A stretch of 64,000 nt of DNA from Polytrichum commune. Lineage: Eukaryota; Streptophyta; Polytrichopsida; Polytrichales; Polytrichaceae. Positions 1 to 10,262 of this stretch are shown in pieces; the first letter of the stretch is position 1; every line of letters begins with the position of its first letter. The notes beneath the pieces are model-generated. The model had not been told where the DNA came from and did no database searches. It was given only the letters and a program-made list of their open reading frames with translations. The position numbers and the translations under genes were made by a program. The stretch lies in assembly GCA_950295325.1 (NCBI GenBank), contig OX485803.1:47013554-47077553 (forward strand), in the 5' to 3' direction.

Positions 1-414
1 TGCATCCACCCCTTTCTAGGTACTATAAAACTCTCCGCAAATGTTAATCAGTGTTGTGTATGTGTCACATATTGATACCATTAGGTCTATGAAATATGGT
101 AACACCGACTAGGTCACCAAAAGCAATTTGTTTCCCTTGATATTGTTCACACAATGGTAATTGAAATTACTTATATTTCTGGGGGTCTGTGTACCATGCG
201 ATGACCTCAAAAGTCATGTCAAATCACACATGTTGTAGTAATATGGTATATATGGGCCCAAGTATGAGTTTGTTACAAAATATTCTTCAACCTTATGATG
301 GCAATTGGGTATCACTCTTTTCATGACATCCTAAGTCTTAACACCAATCGAGAATCATCTCATGTGTCATTGCACCACACTTAAGTGAGACAATGCTTTT
401 TCACACGACCACTA
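1..414. other. Intergenic, no recognised feature
   Basis: AT-rich unique-looking sequence. No frame with recognisable protein similarity, no RNA gene and no clear repeat were seen. Confidence 0.5.
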
Positions 415-1085
415 TGTTGATGGCTAGATACCCTCCTCTCTTTCTTCTTCTTCTTTGAATTGGTAATAGCAAAGCGAGATTCTTCCTTTGCTTGTCTCAA
501 ACTTTAAACCCATTATTGACTCTGTTTGGGAATTGTTAGAGGTACATTGAGGAAATAGCATGTGTAAAAGCTTGGTATCTATCTTGTAATTCTTAATACT
601 AGTTGGGTATGTTCTCACAATCCCATTTTACAATACCTAGGTACGTCCCTATTATCCCACATGACATTGGTATCAACGGCTAGCTACCCTCCCTGCTTGT
701 GTAATAGCAAAACGAAACAAAATCTTCGCTTGTCACATAATACCTTTAATCCATGGGTGACTTGGTTTGGTAATTTTTGGAGTACACCGGAGAAATAGCA
801 CTTTGTGACAAGTGGTATCAATTATTGTGACAATTTGGTATTCATTTTTGCAAGATATTGTGATTCTAGTGCTACCAATCATATATAGAAAATCTTGCAT
901 ATCATTGGACCGAATATGGGCGACACCCTATTTGTGTTCACAACACTGGTGTTAACGGAAATAATGGCTACGCTCTTTTACTTGAGCGAAACGAATTCCT
1001 TGCTTGTCATGAACTTTTTAACCCACTGTTGGGTCAGGTTTGGTAATTGTTGGAGGTACACTAAGAAAGTAGCTTGTGCGGGTTG
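415..1085 (+). repeat. Three imperfect tandem units, about 250-280 bp period
   Basis: Three diverged copies of one block start near 415, 668 and 948. Each contains the order ATGGCTA or ACGGCTA, then AATAGCAAARCGA (or GAGCGAAACGA in the third), a CTTGTC box, TTTAAMCC, a TGGTTTGG-like box and GGAGTACAC or GAGGTACA followed by AGAAATAGC-like sequence. The spacers also share a GTGACA/GGTATCA theme. No reading frame is conserved between the units, so this is a diverged tandem duplication and not an exon array. Function is unknown. Confidence 0.6.
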
Positions 1086-1362
1086 TTGAACATTGGACCC
1101 GGGCAAAACAACCAACCCACTATAGACACACAAAACTTAACCTTACTTGGACATGTAAGTTCCACCCTTTAAGTTAGCCATCTACTCATGCAAATACAAC
1201 GCATGGGGGTGAGCAACGGACTAGGGTTTGTTGGGGGGGGGGGGGGGTTGTCGTAGTACAAGACCCATTATACCTACTGTGGCAAGTTACAAGACTCCAT
1301 ATGTTTCTTGTAAGGTCATGGCTTATTAGGTTATAGCTTATTCATCCCCGAGGTAGACTCAT
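1086..1362. other. Spacer with a G15 homopolymer
   Basis: No coding signal. It holds an uninterrupted run of 15 G at 1233-1247, one of about a dozen long G or C runs in the window. Confidence 0.5.
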
Positions 1363-1734
1363 GGGGAGGCCACACACATCCGAAAACGTTGGTTTCGAAA
1401 CGGAGTTTGGCATGCCAAGGTAATTAAGGTAAGAGAATGTTGGCCTTGACATGTGCCTAATTTTGAGGAGCTTGGTTTCAAGCTTGGTCCCTCTTTAATT
1501 GGGTAGAATCCTCCATTTCTAAACTCCGTCCCAGGGTGGCGGTTTCGCAAGGCCTAAAACCCTCATTTATGATTGGAGACGGACATCTTTCACCAAAAAA
1601 AGAGGGACCAACCTCGAAACCCAGCTCCTCAAAGTTAGGCCCATGTGAAGGCCGGAGAACTTTTACCCTGGGCTGGCTTCCTGAACTCGCTCCATTTGAA
1701 ACTGACGTTTTCGAACGTGTGTGGCCGGCCTCCC
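1363..1734. mobile_element. Fold-back element with long imperfect inverted repeats
   Basis: The left arm begins GGGGAGGCCACACAC and continues CCGAAAACGT...GTTTCGAAACGGAG. The right arm, read in reverse complement, gives GGGGAGGCCGGCCACACAC...CGAAAACGT...GTTTC. The match continues inward through the TTGAGGAGCT and GGTCCCTCTTT blocks, giving arms of roughly 130-150 bp. Long terminal inverted repeats without coding capacity suggest a fold-back or Mutator-like non-autonomous element. I could not fix a target duplication. The 115-codon open frame at 1536-1883 crosses it and is probably chance. Confidence 0.6.
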
Positions 1735-2524
1735 CTACCTACAAGGACAAGGGCGACCCTGATATTTTGATTGAAAGTGCAGGCCCCCCCGCAGACTTTG
1801 GCCTGGCCTGGACTACTGAGCCAGTTCCTTATTTGAAGATGAGCACACGGCCACACGTACAGGACACACCTTTCTTTGTATGACTTATTATTATTATTTT
1901 GTATACACAGATTATTAATTATCTACTCGATTGGAACTATTAGCTGTGACAAGGGAGGGAGTTCTTCTTCAAAGCCCATGTAGCCTAGCCCAGCCCAGCC
2001 TAGCTGCGGCCAAGTACCAATCATTCGGCCCACGTGACGCAAACCGTTTGGAATCCCCAAACAAAAGTGACACGCCAACCCACGTCCCGATTTCCAGGTC
2101 CCAAGTGCAGTTAAGTTAACAAACTAGCCCCGCCCGAGCCTAGCTAGCTGCCATGCCCATGCTTGCCCCTTTGCATTTATTATTGCTTTAACATATCCGC
2201 CTCGTAAGATAGCCAGCCACACGGCCACCTGCACTTTGCGGGTTCCAATAACTTAATAAGAGCTACTAATTAAGTTATTTCCTCCAACACACCCCCCCCC
2301 TCCCCCCCCTCCCCCCCTCCCCCCTCTTTCTCTTCATCTCTTGCTTGCCCTTGTATGTGCACGACCTGAGTGAGTCGTCAGGGGGCCTCATCACCAGCGC
2401 CTGTGTTCGGCTCCAACATATGAAACGCGTGTTACCGCCCTTGGATATTTTACAGTACTGTGTCCCTTTAATTTCCTTCCCTCCACAAGCATTAGTCAGC
2501 ATAAGAGCTCCCATCCAAGCTGAG
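1735..2524. other. Spacer with C-rich tract
   Basis: Includes a somewhat GC-richer stretch (about 1936-2160, with AGCCCAGCC repeats and a CACGTG box at 2029-2035) and a C-rich tract at 2292-2325 made of C runs broken by single T. No gene was recognised; a promoter-like role for the CACGTG box cannot be supported. Confidence 0.4.
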
Positions 2525-3090
2525 AAAAGGTTGTTTACACCATGGACCATGCAGTCGTCCCAAGGCCATGTGAACTTTGTGATTTGGCTGTTGGACTCGT
2601 CCCACAATCATTTTGGTTTACACCAAGGGAAAAAAAATGTCAGAGTGACCATGGAGTTCGACATCTTCAAAAGACATGGTTTAAGGCCTGCATTATCCAG
2701 TGGCATGGTCCAATGGGTTTTATGGTGGGTGGGAGAGGCAAAAGAGGTGCTCTGGTGAGAGAAAGAAATGTGGTTGTAATAAATTTTTAATGAATCATTT
2801 ATGGGGAATCGAAGATGAAGACAAGAAAAGACAAGAGAATGGTCCAACTTGAATTTGTTTTTCAAAATTTCCCTTTTGGGCATATATTAAAAAAATCAAC
2901 ACATTTATTTTTTGGTGCCTGGTCATTCCTCTTGGTCCACATTCCGTTTACACATGGTGAGGGGACCAAAGGCTTTGTAAATTGATTTTTTTTAAAGAAA
3001 TTGGATTATGGAAGTTGGACCATCAAGTCAGACCATGGAAAAAGGCCATCATCCTAGTCCGACTTCATGGCCCATGGTGTAAACCGGCCC
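2525..3090. mobile_element. Family A MITE, Tourist/PIF-Harbinger-like (copy A1)
   Basis: The right end reads GTGTAAACCGGCCC followed by TAA at 3091-3093. The left end is degenerate (AAAGGTTGTTTACACCATGG) but matches the same inverted repeat. The interior shares long blocks with copy A2 at 39203-40521, for example GACAAGAGAATGGTC, AAATCAACACMTTTATTTTT and TTTGGTGC. It has no coding capacity; the 137-codon frame at 2345-2758 and its opposite-strand shadow fall across the element and are not genes. Confidence 0.75.
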
Positions 3091-3093
3091 TAA

Positions 3094-4261
3094 ATATACC
3101 CACAATTTTTGTACCTTGTCAAATGCGCTCTTGACAACGTTTTTTTCCATCCCAACTAAGATTGAAGTGGGAGTAACCACAACCAAGCATGAGATTAAGA
3201 TGACATTGTACACATTTGCAGGTGAATCAATGTTATATTCTTGGGATCTTCAGAGCATGGTTCATGGTCAACCCAACTCCCTAGGTATGTTATGTCCTCT
3301 TTTGGCCCAACCAATCCGTAATACTAAGTTGTGAGGATAGACACACAAGAGTTCAAGCGTGCCTTTTACGTAACTACAACCAACCGATCCATATGCTTTG
3401 GTGTGGTGTACTTGTGTCAAACACAACTCACCCGACTTTTGTGAGTATAAATGGCCCTTTCTTCACCCACAATGACCTACATTTGTCGGGTGTTTTTCGT
3501 GGTCTCTTCTCTCTATGGGTTTACACCATGGTCGGGCTAGTATACATGTGGAGGCACAATATTATTACTAGTCAAATATTAATACTTGGTGGGTATTAGG
3601 AGAGGAGAGAATTAATGTATAATTACAAGTTCTAATTGGGACCAATACCATCTTATATCATATTGAAATTAGGAAAATTATCTCTAGAAATAAAGGTCCT
3701 TCCATGATATATAGCCTAGATGATATAAAAAAATATTTCCAAATATATATATCCTATCAATATTCCTTAAAATTTTGTCACTACATATACCTAGAATGTA
3801 TGGAATTTTTATTTTTATTTTTATTTTTTGGTGAAACCAATCCGACATGGCTTGAAACTATACATATTCTAGATATGAGTTCAAGCAAACATATTTGCGA
3901 CTACAGCCAACCAATCCATATCCAAGCATAGTTGTTTTCTTCTTCAATCCAAGCGTTTCCGACTTTGATCGAAAAACTCGTTGTTAGTATTTAGTAGTTT
4001 GAGTGTTTGTACTTCTTGAGAAGAAGTAGATTGTTCTTATTATTTAAATTAATAAATTTTTAGTCTTTGTTCATTTGTATTCAAATTACATCATAATTTC
4101 TTTTTTCTTGTTAGTGGAGCAAAATTAGTTCATAAAGAATATCATATTAGTTAGTGATTTTGAACCAAAAAGAGACAGCGTACTTCAGAAGCTTGTCATA
4201 TCTTACCTCTAAGTCTAATTCCAACGTATCTTATATCCATAGATAGATATCAAAGTTTTTT
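3094..4261. other. Intergenic, AT-rich
   Basis: Only short chance frames (under 76 codons) are present. GTGTAAAC-like fragments do not recur here. Nothing was recognised. Confidence 0.45.
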
Positions 4262-4503
4262 TCCAGAAAAAATAATTTCATTGAAATCTAATTTTTTTTC
4301 TAGAAGTTATAAGCGTTTCCGTGAGACAACTTTTACTATGGTACTTCTAACTTTGTAGCTTCACCTTGGCTAGCTGAAGAGTTTATTTTTAATCATTTTT
4401 ATATATTTAGATAGGATTTAAAGTTATCTCTCTATTCATACTAATTTCATTGAAATCTAAAATTCTGACTAAAAATTATAAGCATTTCCGTGATGCAACT
4501 CAC
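4262..4503 (+). repeat. Direct repeat pair, about 65 bp, offset about 177 bp
   Basis: The block TAATTTCATTGAAATCTAA...TTATAAGCRTTTCCGTGA occurs at 4271-4326 and again at 4440-4495. A fragment, AAGCGTTTCCG, also occurs at 3950-3960. This may be a decayed tandem repeat. Confidence 0.5.
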
Positions 4504-7500
4504 ATAAACCTCATTTCTTCATATTTCTTCTTAAATAGTTAGAAATTCTAAAATATTATATTAGTATTTGGTCCCCTTTGAATTAAGTTTGGTAGTTGAA
4601 GTACATTAGAATGGTCTAGGTTGCCGATTCCAATATAACTAAGCTTAGATTGGGCTAATTGAATGCTTAGAAAGCTAAATACAACCTTTGCATTCATAAA
4701 ACTTTGGAACATTAGAACATGTTATTTATGATTTAAGGATAAACACGATTCAACCCTTTGGCTTAGAAACCAAGGGGATGCCTACTTTACCTCACACCGC
4801 GTGGGTGGCTTAATGCCTATTTTCATAGATGAATCATGTGATTGGTGCTGAGGCTATGTGTTATATGTTAGTGTTAAAATTATGTGCTCTATTTTTTAGT
4901 GTTGGTGGGTAGATTAGTCAAGTTAAACCAGATTTTGTTTGTTAAAAAATTTTCTTCTGTTTATGATAATATGTGTGAAGTACCTTACAACAATATGTGA
5001 GAAATGTTCCATTAGTTTATAGATTTTTGGAATTGTAAGTCTTGGAGGTGTTTAGTAGTTGGCATGCGGATAGTGCCTCTTATTCCTACCGTGATTATAG
5101 TGGGCGATATTATTGTCCACCCTACTTAGAATAGGAGTAGGTGGAGAATGGCGTATTTATCTAGTTTTCAGTATGTAGCTTCTATGGGGAATTTATCATT
5201 AAAGTAGGTGAATTCAAATATTTGTAATTTAACGTTTGGATTGGATGTGAAGCAAGTGAAGTGCTATGTTGTGAGTGGCGAGAGATGACCAATAACTTGT
5301 ATGCAGAAACTTGTAAGTGGTGAGGATGGCAAAATAATTGGTCATAGGCCCAATACTATCCTCTAATCATGGTATTTGGCCTAAAGAACAACAATTTTAG
5401 GGTTCCACTATCAAGAAGGGTGGGGCGGATAAACAATAGGAATGTTGGATTGTGAGCATTGAGCATTGAGCAACGAGAAAAGATCAATATGTACATGACT
5501 ATGGCCATATATATATACAAAATTTCATAGTTGTATTGCATGACTTGTGACCGTGGAATGGACAAAGTTGAAGTGAATGATGCTTGTCATGATGACTATC
5601 ATTGACATTCATAGCATGAGCAAAGTAGAAAATGAAACAAAACATGTTGCAAAGGATATAATTGATCAATGATACATCACAAATATAGAAAGTGCAAAGA
5701 AGATAGAGTTGTGTACAAAACATGTGTAACTCCGAGGTATAGCATAAGTAAAGTTCGGATAGTTGATCATGTGTTAACAATAAACTAACCATAACTATAA
5801 TTTGTCGTATCATATGTTGAACATGATTTGGCCTCTAAATCTATGAAATCTAAACCCTGTAGATTATAATGTCCAACTTTTCTATGAGTTTAAGAAGGAA
5901 AGATTGAGCAACAAGAACGAAAGTCATAGTAAATGGAGCAAAGGCGAGTGTCAACAATGAATCAGGAACCAAGAGCACAAGAGCCCTTGGTGGGGGGGGG
6001 GGAGCTTGGCACATTGCCATGCAAAAGCAAACCAAGTCCAATGAGCCTTAGGCTACCAAGAAAGGACTGATTTTCATGTGTTTTATCACCATTTCCCAAG
6101 CATCTCTTGGCATGCCAAAATGAGTTTGGTACCCAATGAACCAATATGAAATGTTCAAACCTCCACATTGACTCCAAACATGCACCCAAAACTTACCGAA
6201 CATGGAAAGTTATGCATGCAAAACAACCAACTCCCTATGAAAACTCCGGTTGAATTAATAACAACTCTATTATCGAGCAAGTTTAGGGCAATGGCATCAA
6301 GTTTGTAAAGTTCCCCTTGCATGGGGTGAGCCCTCATCTTCGACGGTTCTCTATAGCATAGAGGAAGGCCCCCCCATGCAAACGAAAATCTCCAGACAAT
6401 TTTTGCATGACCCGAGGCGATCACAACCTCAAGAATCCAAGGGTAAGGGTGGCCCCAAGCCAAGGCTTCATAAATGAGTGCAATGCACTGTGGGTGTGTG
6501 GAATCACTTGTGTTTGTGTTTGTGTTTGTTGTTGTGGGTGAGACTACTTTAGCAAGTGGCGTACAACTGGGGCTTTAATTTGATGTTCAAGGCCACGTGG
6601 TGCTCACATTGATTTGTTTAATGAAGGTGGATTCTTTTGGTGGCCTTGTATTGATTTTCTTGCACACAATTGACTGTTTTGAGACTGACTGAAGGCGAAG
6701 GGTTGCTGAGCGTGAGTTTGTGCCATCTTCCCACACAGTTGCGCATGAAGTTGAAATGGAGTGAGAAAATGAGTAACTTCAAGCACATATATACCACGTG
6801 ATGAGGGTAAGTGAATTGCAAGTATATCAAAGCAACAGTCTGTTGGAAAAATAAAACAACACAAGCAAAAGTAAAAGTCAAAAGTAGACAACTCTCTTTA
6901 CGTATGTTTTTAGCTTTTATTGAAAGATTTCTTTGGCTCTTTTGGTAGTTGTGGTTACTTTCATGGTGGCAGTCGTCAAAGCCACAACATGTGCCCTTAT
7001 TTATAGGAATAGAAATCTCAAGTAGATTCAACTAGGTCCTTGGAAACGAACCCCAATGTTTGATCAATCAAACCTAGGCTATAGATGCTCTCCAGCTTTT
7101 GCACTAGACAAACGAAACATGTGCTCATGAGAAATATTTACCATGAGCTTGAGCCGATTTGCAAGTGTTGCGTAAAAGCCTCGATCCTAAGGCACTGCGG
7201 AATGCCCAAAAACAAACTAGACTTCGACATTCCTTGGACTATTCCATCATCGGCCTTTTTTACGGCCCGATCTCGATGTCCTGTTGGACTCTATCACGAA
7301 GAACGGGATGGGGTTCTCCACACTCGTATAAAACCTAGAGAATATATTTCAACTAGCAAAACGTTGTTCAGCATATCGGTGACTGGAATCGAAAATTACA
7401 TTCAAAGATTCCACCAATAGCTTGCCACGAGTACACGTATGTGAAAGTCACAGTTGACTCACTCCTAAGAACACTTATATTATACAAAAAACTTGTTGAG

Positions 7501-8147
7501 AACAAAACATGTGTTGCAAGCCACGATACACTGGGCTTTTGGTGGTCACGTCCACAAGAAGAACACGAGGAACCTTTGTTGCATGAGGGATGGATTGATC
7601 CATGTCGTGGGATGGACTCTTGACACTATTGAGGGGGTCACCCCCCGGAAAAAGCCCGAACGAGCAACATCGATCGGTGGGAAGCGGAGAGTACACCGAG
7701 CGGTGAGGGTGAGTGGAGGGGGGTAAGGACCATCGGTGGTGGGGTGGTACCCAAGTAGCAATCGCGCCATCAACGAACGCCGGGCTTCAAATCATTGTCC
7801 TAGGCATGATGGAGTTGATTTGTCTCTTGCGAGGGGAAGAGAGTTGGTAGTGCGGGGGGCCGGGTGGGGACGGGCGACCCGATGATGTCCTTCATGCAAA
7901 ATTCGACATCCAAGAGTCGCTCTCTCCTTACGTGACAAGGAAGCCCGAGCCCGACCCTCGGCCAAACCGCCGTACTCTCTTATGTTACGATGGGATAAAA
8001 ATGAGGGAGGGGATTTGGTGATTGCATATACAAGGGCTTGCTCTCGTGCTATAGACCGGCATCATGCCAAAAAGTAACTTTTTTGCACTCTCTATGGTTA
8101 AAATACGACTCCCTACATGTTTCCTTCTAGGAACATATTCCTAATTG
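4504..8147. other. Long intergenic stretch, no supported gene
   Basis: Open frames of 137 codons (6618-7031, minus) and 111 codons (7085-7420, plus) occur here, but neither contains a motif I recognise, and composition does not change at their edges. A GC-richer island spans about 7620-8000 and could be a gene remnant or CpG-rich repeat. A G11 run lies at 5992-6002. I assign no function. Confidence 0.4.
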
Positions 8148-8148
8148 A

Positions 8149-8180
<32 letters not shown>
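8149..8180 (+). repeat. (GATA)n microsatellite
   Basis: About eight GATA/ATAG units. Just upstream is the short palindrome TAGGAACATATTCCTA (8128-8143). Confidence 0.9.
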
Positions 8181-8207
8181 GTTCATTATAATTATGTTGG
8201 AAGTTTA

Positions 8208-8705
8208 GGGCCACTTCACATACAAGCCACGAGCCGTGACTATGAAACTGTGAGAGTCCACAAGAAAGTGTCCAAAGGCCGTCCCAAGATACCTCAAAAA
8301 TCATGAGGTGTGGTCACGGACCCTGAAGTATAGTGTGAAGTCATATGTGACCGGTCCCTCCACCAAATGCTATTTCAATGAATGTCTATTCATGCGGGTC
8401 CTCACACATGATGAATTAAAATAAATCAACAGTTGTGAGCGTTCAGAGTACCATGGTCTCCCGGTTTTGTGTCAAGCCTACCTCCCATAAGTGGTTTTTT
8501 GAAAGTAGTCCAAGTGACCATGGAGCATGATCCTTTGGATGCCATGTAGGAATAGACTTTTACATCCATGTTGCATTCACGTACACCGTTGGTCCCTCAA
8601 GCGTAGTGTGAAGTAGCGAACTTGGACCAGCTCCACCTTTTCCACCAATGAGAGTGCTTGAAGTGTCATGGTCATGGGCTCCCAGCCTTGTGTGTGAAGT
8701 GGCCC
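8208..8705 (+). mobile_element. Family B MITE, Tourist-like (copy B1)
   Basis: Starts GGGCCACTTCACA and ends TGTGAAGTGGCCC, flanked by TTA at 8205-8207 and 8706-8708, a 3-bp duplication typical of PIF/Harbinger insertions. Length is 498 bp. Interior blocks such as GTGTCCAAAGGCCGT, the ACTTGGAC block and CCACCAATGAGAGTGCTTGA recur in B2, B3 and B4. It is non-coding; the open frame at 8560-8754 on the minus strand appears only because the repeat recurs. Confidence 0.85.
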
Positions 8706-8840
8706 TTAGTTCTTTGCACGAGCGGTTCAAAGAAAGGATTGAATAATGGCTCAAATGTAGAACCTCTCATGTCTCACTTCCTGGCACACAATATTCCCTA
8801 TAAATGAATCTTTCATCCCGGGTTGCTTTCTCCAACTAGG

Positions 8841-9130
8841 ATATGAAACACGTGGCTAGTGCGAGATGGTTAGGAAATCCAAATTGAGGTTGTTCCTAGT
8901 TTCCTCATAAATTTTGGATTTTATAAGGATATTTTATTCACTATCAAAGTGAAGATTCTTGCGCTTATTCATGGACATGGATGTCCTCTAATTATGGTGC
9001 TTCTTGAATCTATAATGGTTATCATATTTTGAACACATAGTCTAACTTCTTTTAATGTTATGTGTTTTTAATTTATACTTTTGAAATCACACCTAATCAC
9101 ATACGACTCAAATGTAGGTGACCGATTAAA
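8841..9130 (+). repeat. Dispersed repeat K (copy K1)
   Basis: Shares an ordered series of blocks with the other K copies: GTGCGAGATGRTTAG, AAATCCAAA, CTCATAAATTTT, a TTCACTAT box, AATGGTTRKCATA, TTTTGAACA, and near the end CACACCTAATCACATA-like sequence followed by CTCAAAYRTAGGTG. Type of element unknown; terminal repeats are not evident. Confidence 0.65.
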
Positions 9131-9477
9131 GATAAATATTTGAATTAGGCACGTCTACCTTATGATGATGAGAGCTAAAATCAAATCCATTACGACAATT
9201 TGAAGGGATATCAAAAGAAACAACATACACATTATAGTAGACTCATATTAACTCAAGAGAATTTATGAAATGAATAAGTGAGTTTCCACAACATCAAGCT
9301 TTATACAAAATTAGCTTGGACCCATGCCATGTTGATCAGATGACAATAAAGAGGTTATATATATATATATATATATATATATAAGTTGTTATGATGTATA
9401 GCCATGATGTAATTAATTGAACAAATAACCAATAATGCTCTTAGAACCATTAAAAACTTCAATGCAGACTAACCCAC
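9131..9477. other. Spacer with (TA)n microsatellite
   Basis: Contains an uninterrupted TA repeat at 9355-9383. No gene was seen. Confidence 0.6.
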
Positions 9478-9829
9478 CCGGGGTTAAATCACATTTGAGT
9501 TCAGTTGAGTCCCACCCCTCCCATGCCTCCTTCAGTGCCCGGTCTTTCTGCCCCCACTTGTGTGGAAACTCTTCCCTGGTGGGAACCAATGTGACAATGC
9601 CTGGTCACTTTAGGCATTAATCTCCTTTGGCATGTGATTAACTCCATCAATTAACTTGGGAATAATGAAAGTGATGTCAACTTGCATATTTGTAATTTTG
9701 ACTAGGTACCGTCACATTGGTTCCCAACGAGAAAGAGTTCCCACGCAGGTGCGAGCAAGAAGACTGAGTAGTGAAGGAGGTGTGGGAGGGACGGGGCACA
9801 ACCAAATGAAGATGTGATCTAGCCCGGGG
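9478..9829. mobile_element. Family J element with long inverted repeats (copy J1)
   Basis: Left arm: CCGGGGTTAAATCACAT, the CCCCTCCCATGCCTCCTTCA block, the GCCCGGTCTT block, and GGAAACTCTTCCC...GGGAACCAATGTGAC. The right arm is its inverted complement (GTCACATTGGTTCCCAAC ... AGAGTTCCC ... GTGTGGGAGGGAC ... GATCTAGCCCGGGG). Arms are about 130 bp around a core of about 100 bp that includes AATAATGAAAGTGATGTC. The same structure appears at 17887-18254. A non-autonomous fold-back or MITE of unassigned superfamily. Confidence 0.8.
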
Positions 9830-9980
9830 CCTAACCCTAGGATACACAATATTAAGATAACAAACAATATTTTTGTTACACTTATTGAAATGGACACCCG
9901 TATTTGATACATTGTTCCGCTACAACATGCATGCTTTACTACTGCAGCCAAGAAATGTCTTCTTGATTGTTAACTCTTCA

Positions 9981-10026
9981 CACATTATTCCTAGAATGAA
10001 ATGCCCACCATTCTAGGAATAATGTG
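9981..10026. repeat. Perfect 18-bp hairpin
   Basis: CACATTATTCCTAGAATG and its exact inverted complement flank a 10-nt loop (AAATGCCCAC). AT-rich arms. Similar ACATTATTC/AATAATGTTATG motifs recur at 30830-30975 and 62395-62482, suggesting the ends of a small inverted-repeat family. Confidence 0.8.
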
Positions 10027-10089
10027 GGCATTACTACATACTAGTACACCATTACTACATACAAGTTAAGTGGGCTTAAATAGGCTACT

Positions 10090-10262
10090 TATTTCATTCG
10101 GACACCTATATTTGAGAGGTTGGTGGTTAGGTGTAGATCTAAGAATGGACACAAGAAAGATGTGCTTAAAAGAGATTGGATTACATGCTCATAATTTATT
10201 AACCATTGTGGACTCAATAGTCAACGTAATTTTATGCAGTTGTGGGGGGGGGGGACCTAAGT
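10090..10262 (-). repeat. Dispersed repeat K, partial (copy K3)
   Basis: Inverted and truncated K copy: GGTTAGGTGTAGATCT, then TTAACCATTGT and AATAGTCAACGT, ending in a G11 run at 10244-10254. K2 carries the complementary C11 run (22156-22166) at the corresponding place, so the homopolymer belongs to the repeat. Confidence 0.6.

Noticed and set aside
1536-1883. Open frame of 115 codons with a proline-rich start
   Set aside because: It lies across the fold-back element at 1363-1734; open frames arise from the inverted arms on both strands.
2345-2758. Open frame of 137 codons on the plus strand, with overlapping frames in other phases
   Set aside because: It crosses the start of MITE A1, and its sequence recurs, out of frame, in other family A copies.
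6618-7031. Possible 137-residue protein on the minus strand
   Set aside because: No motif, no composition change, and no repeat or splice context that would support a gene.
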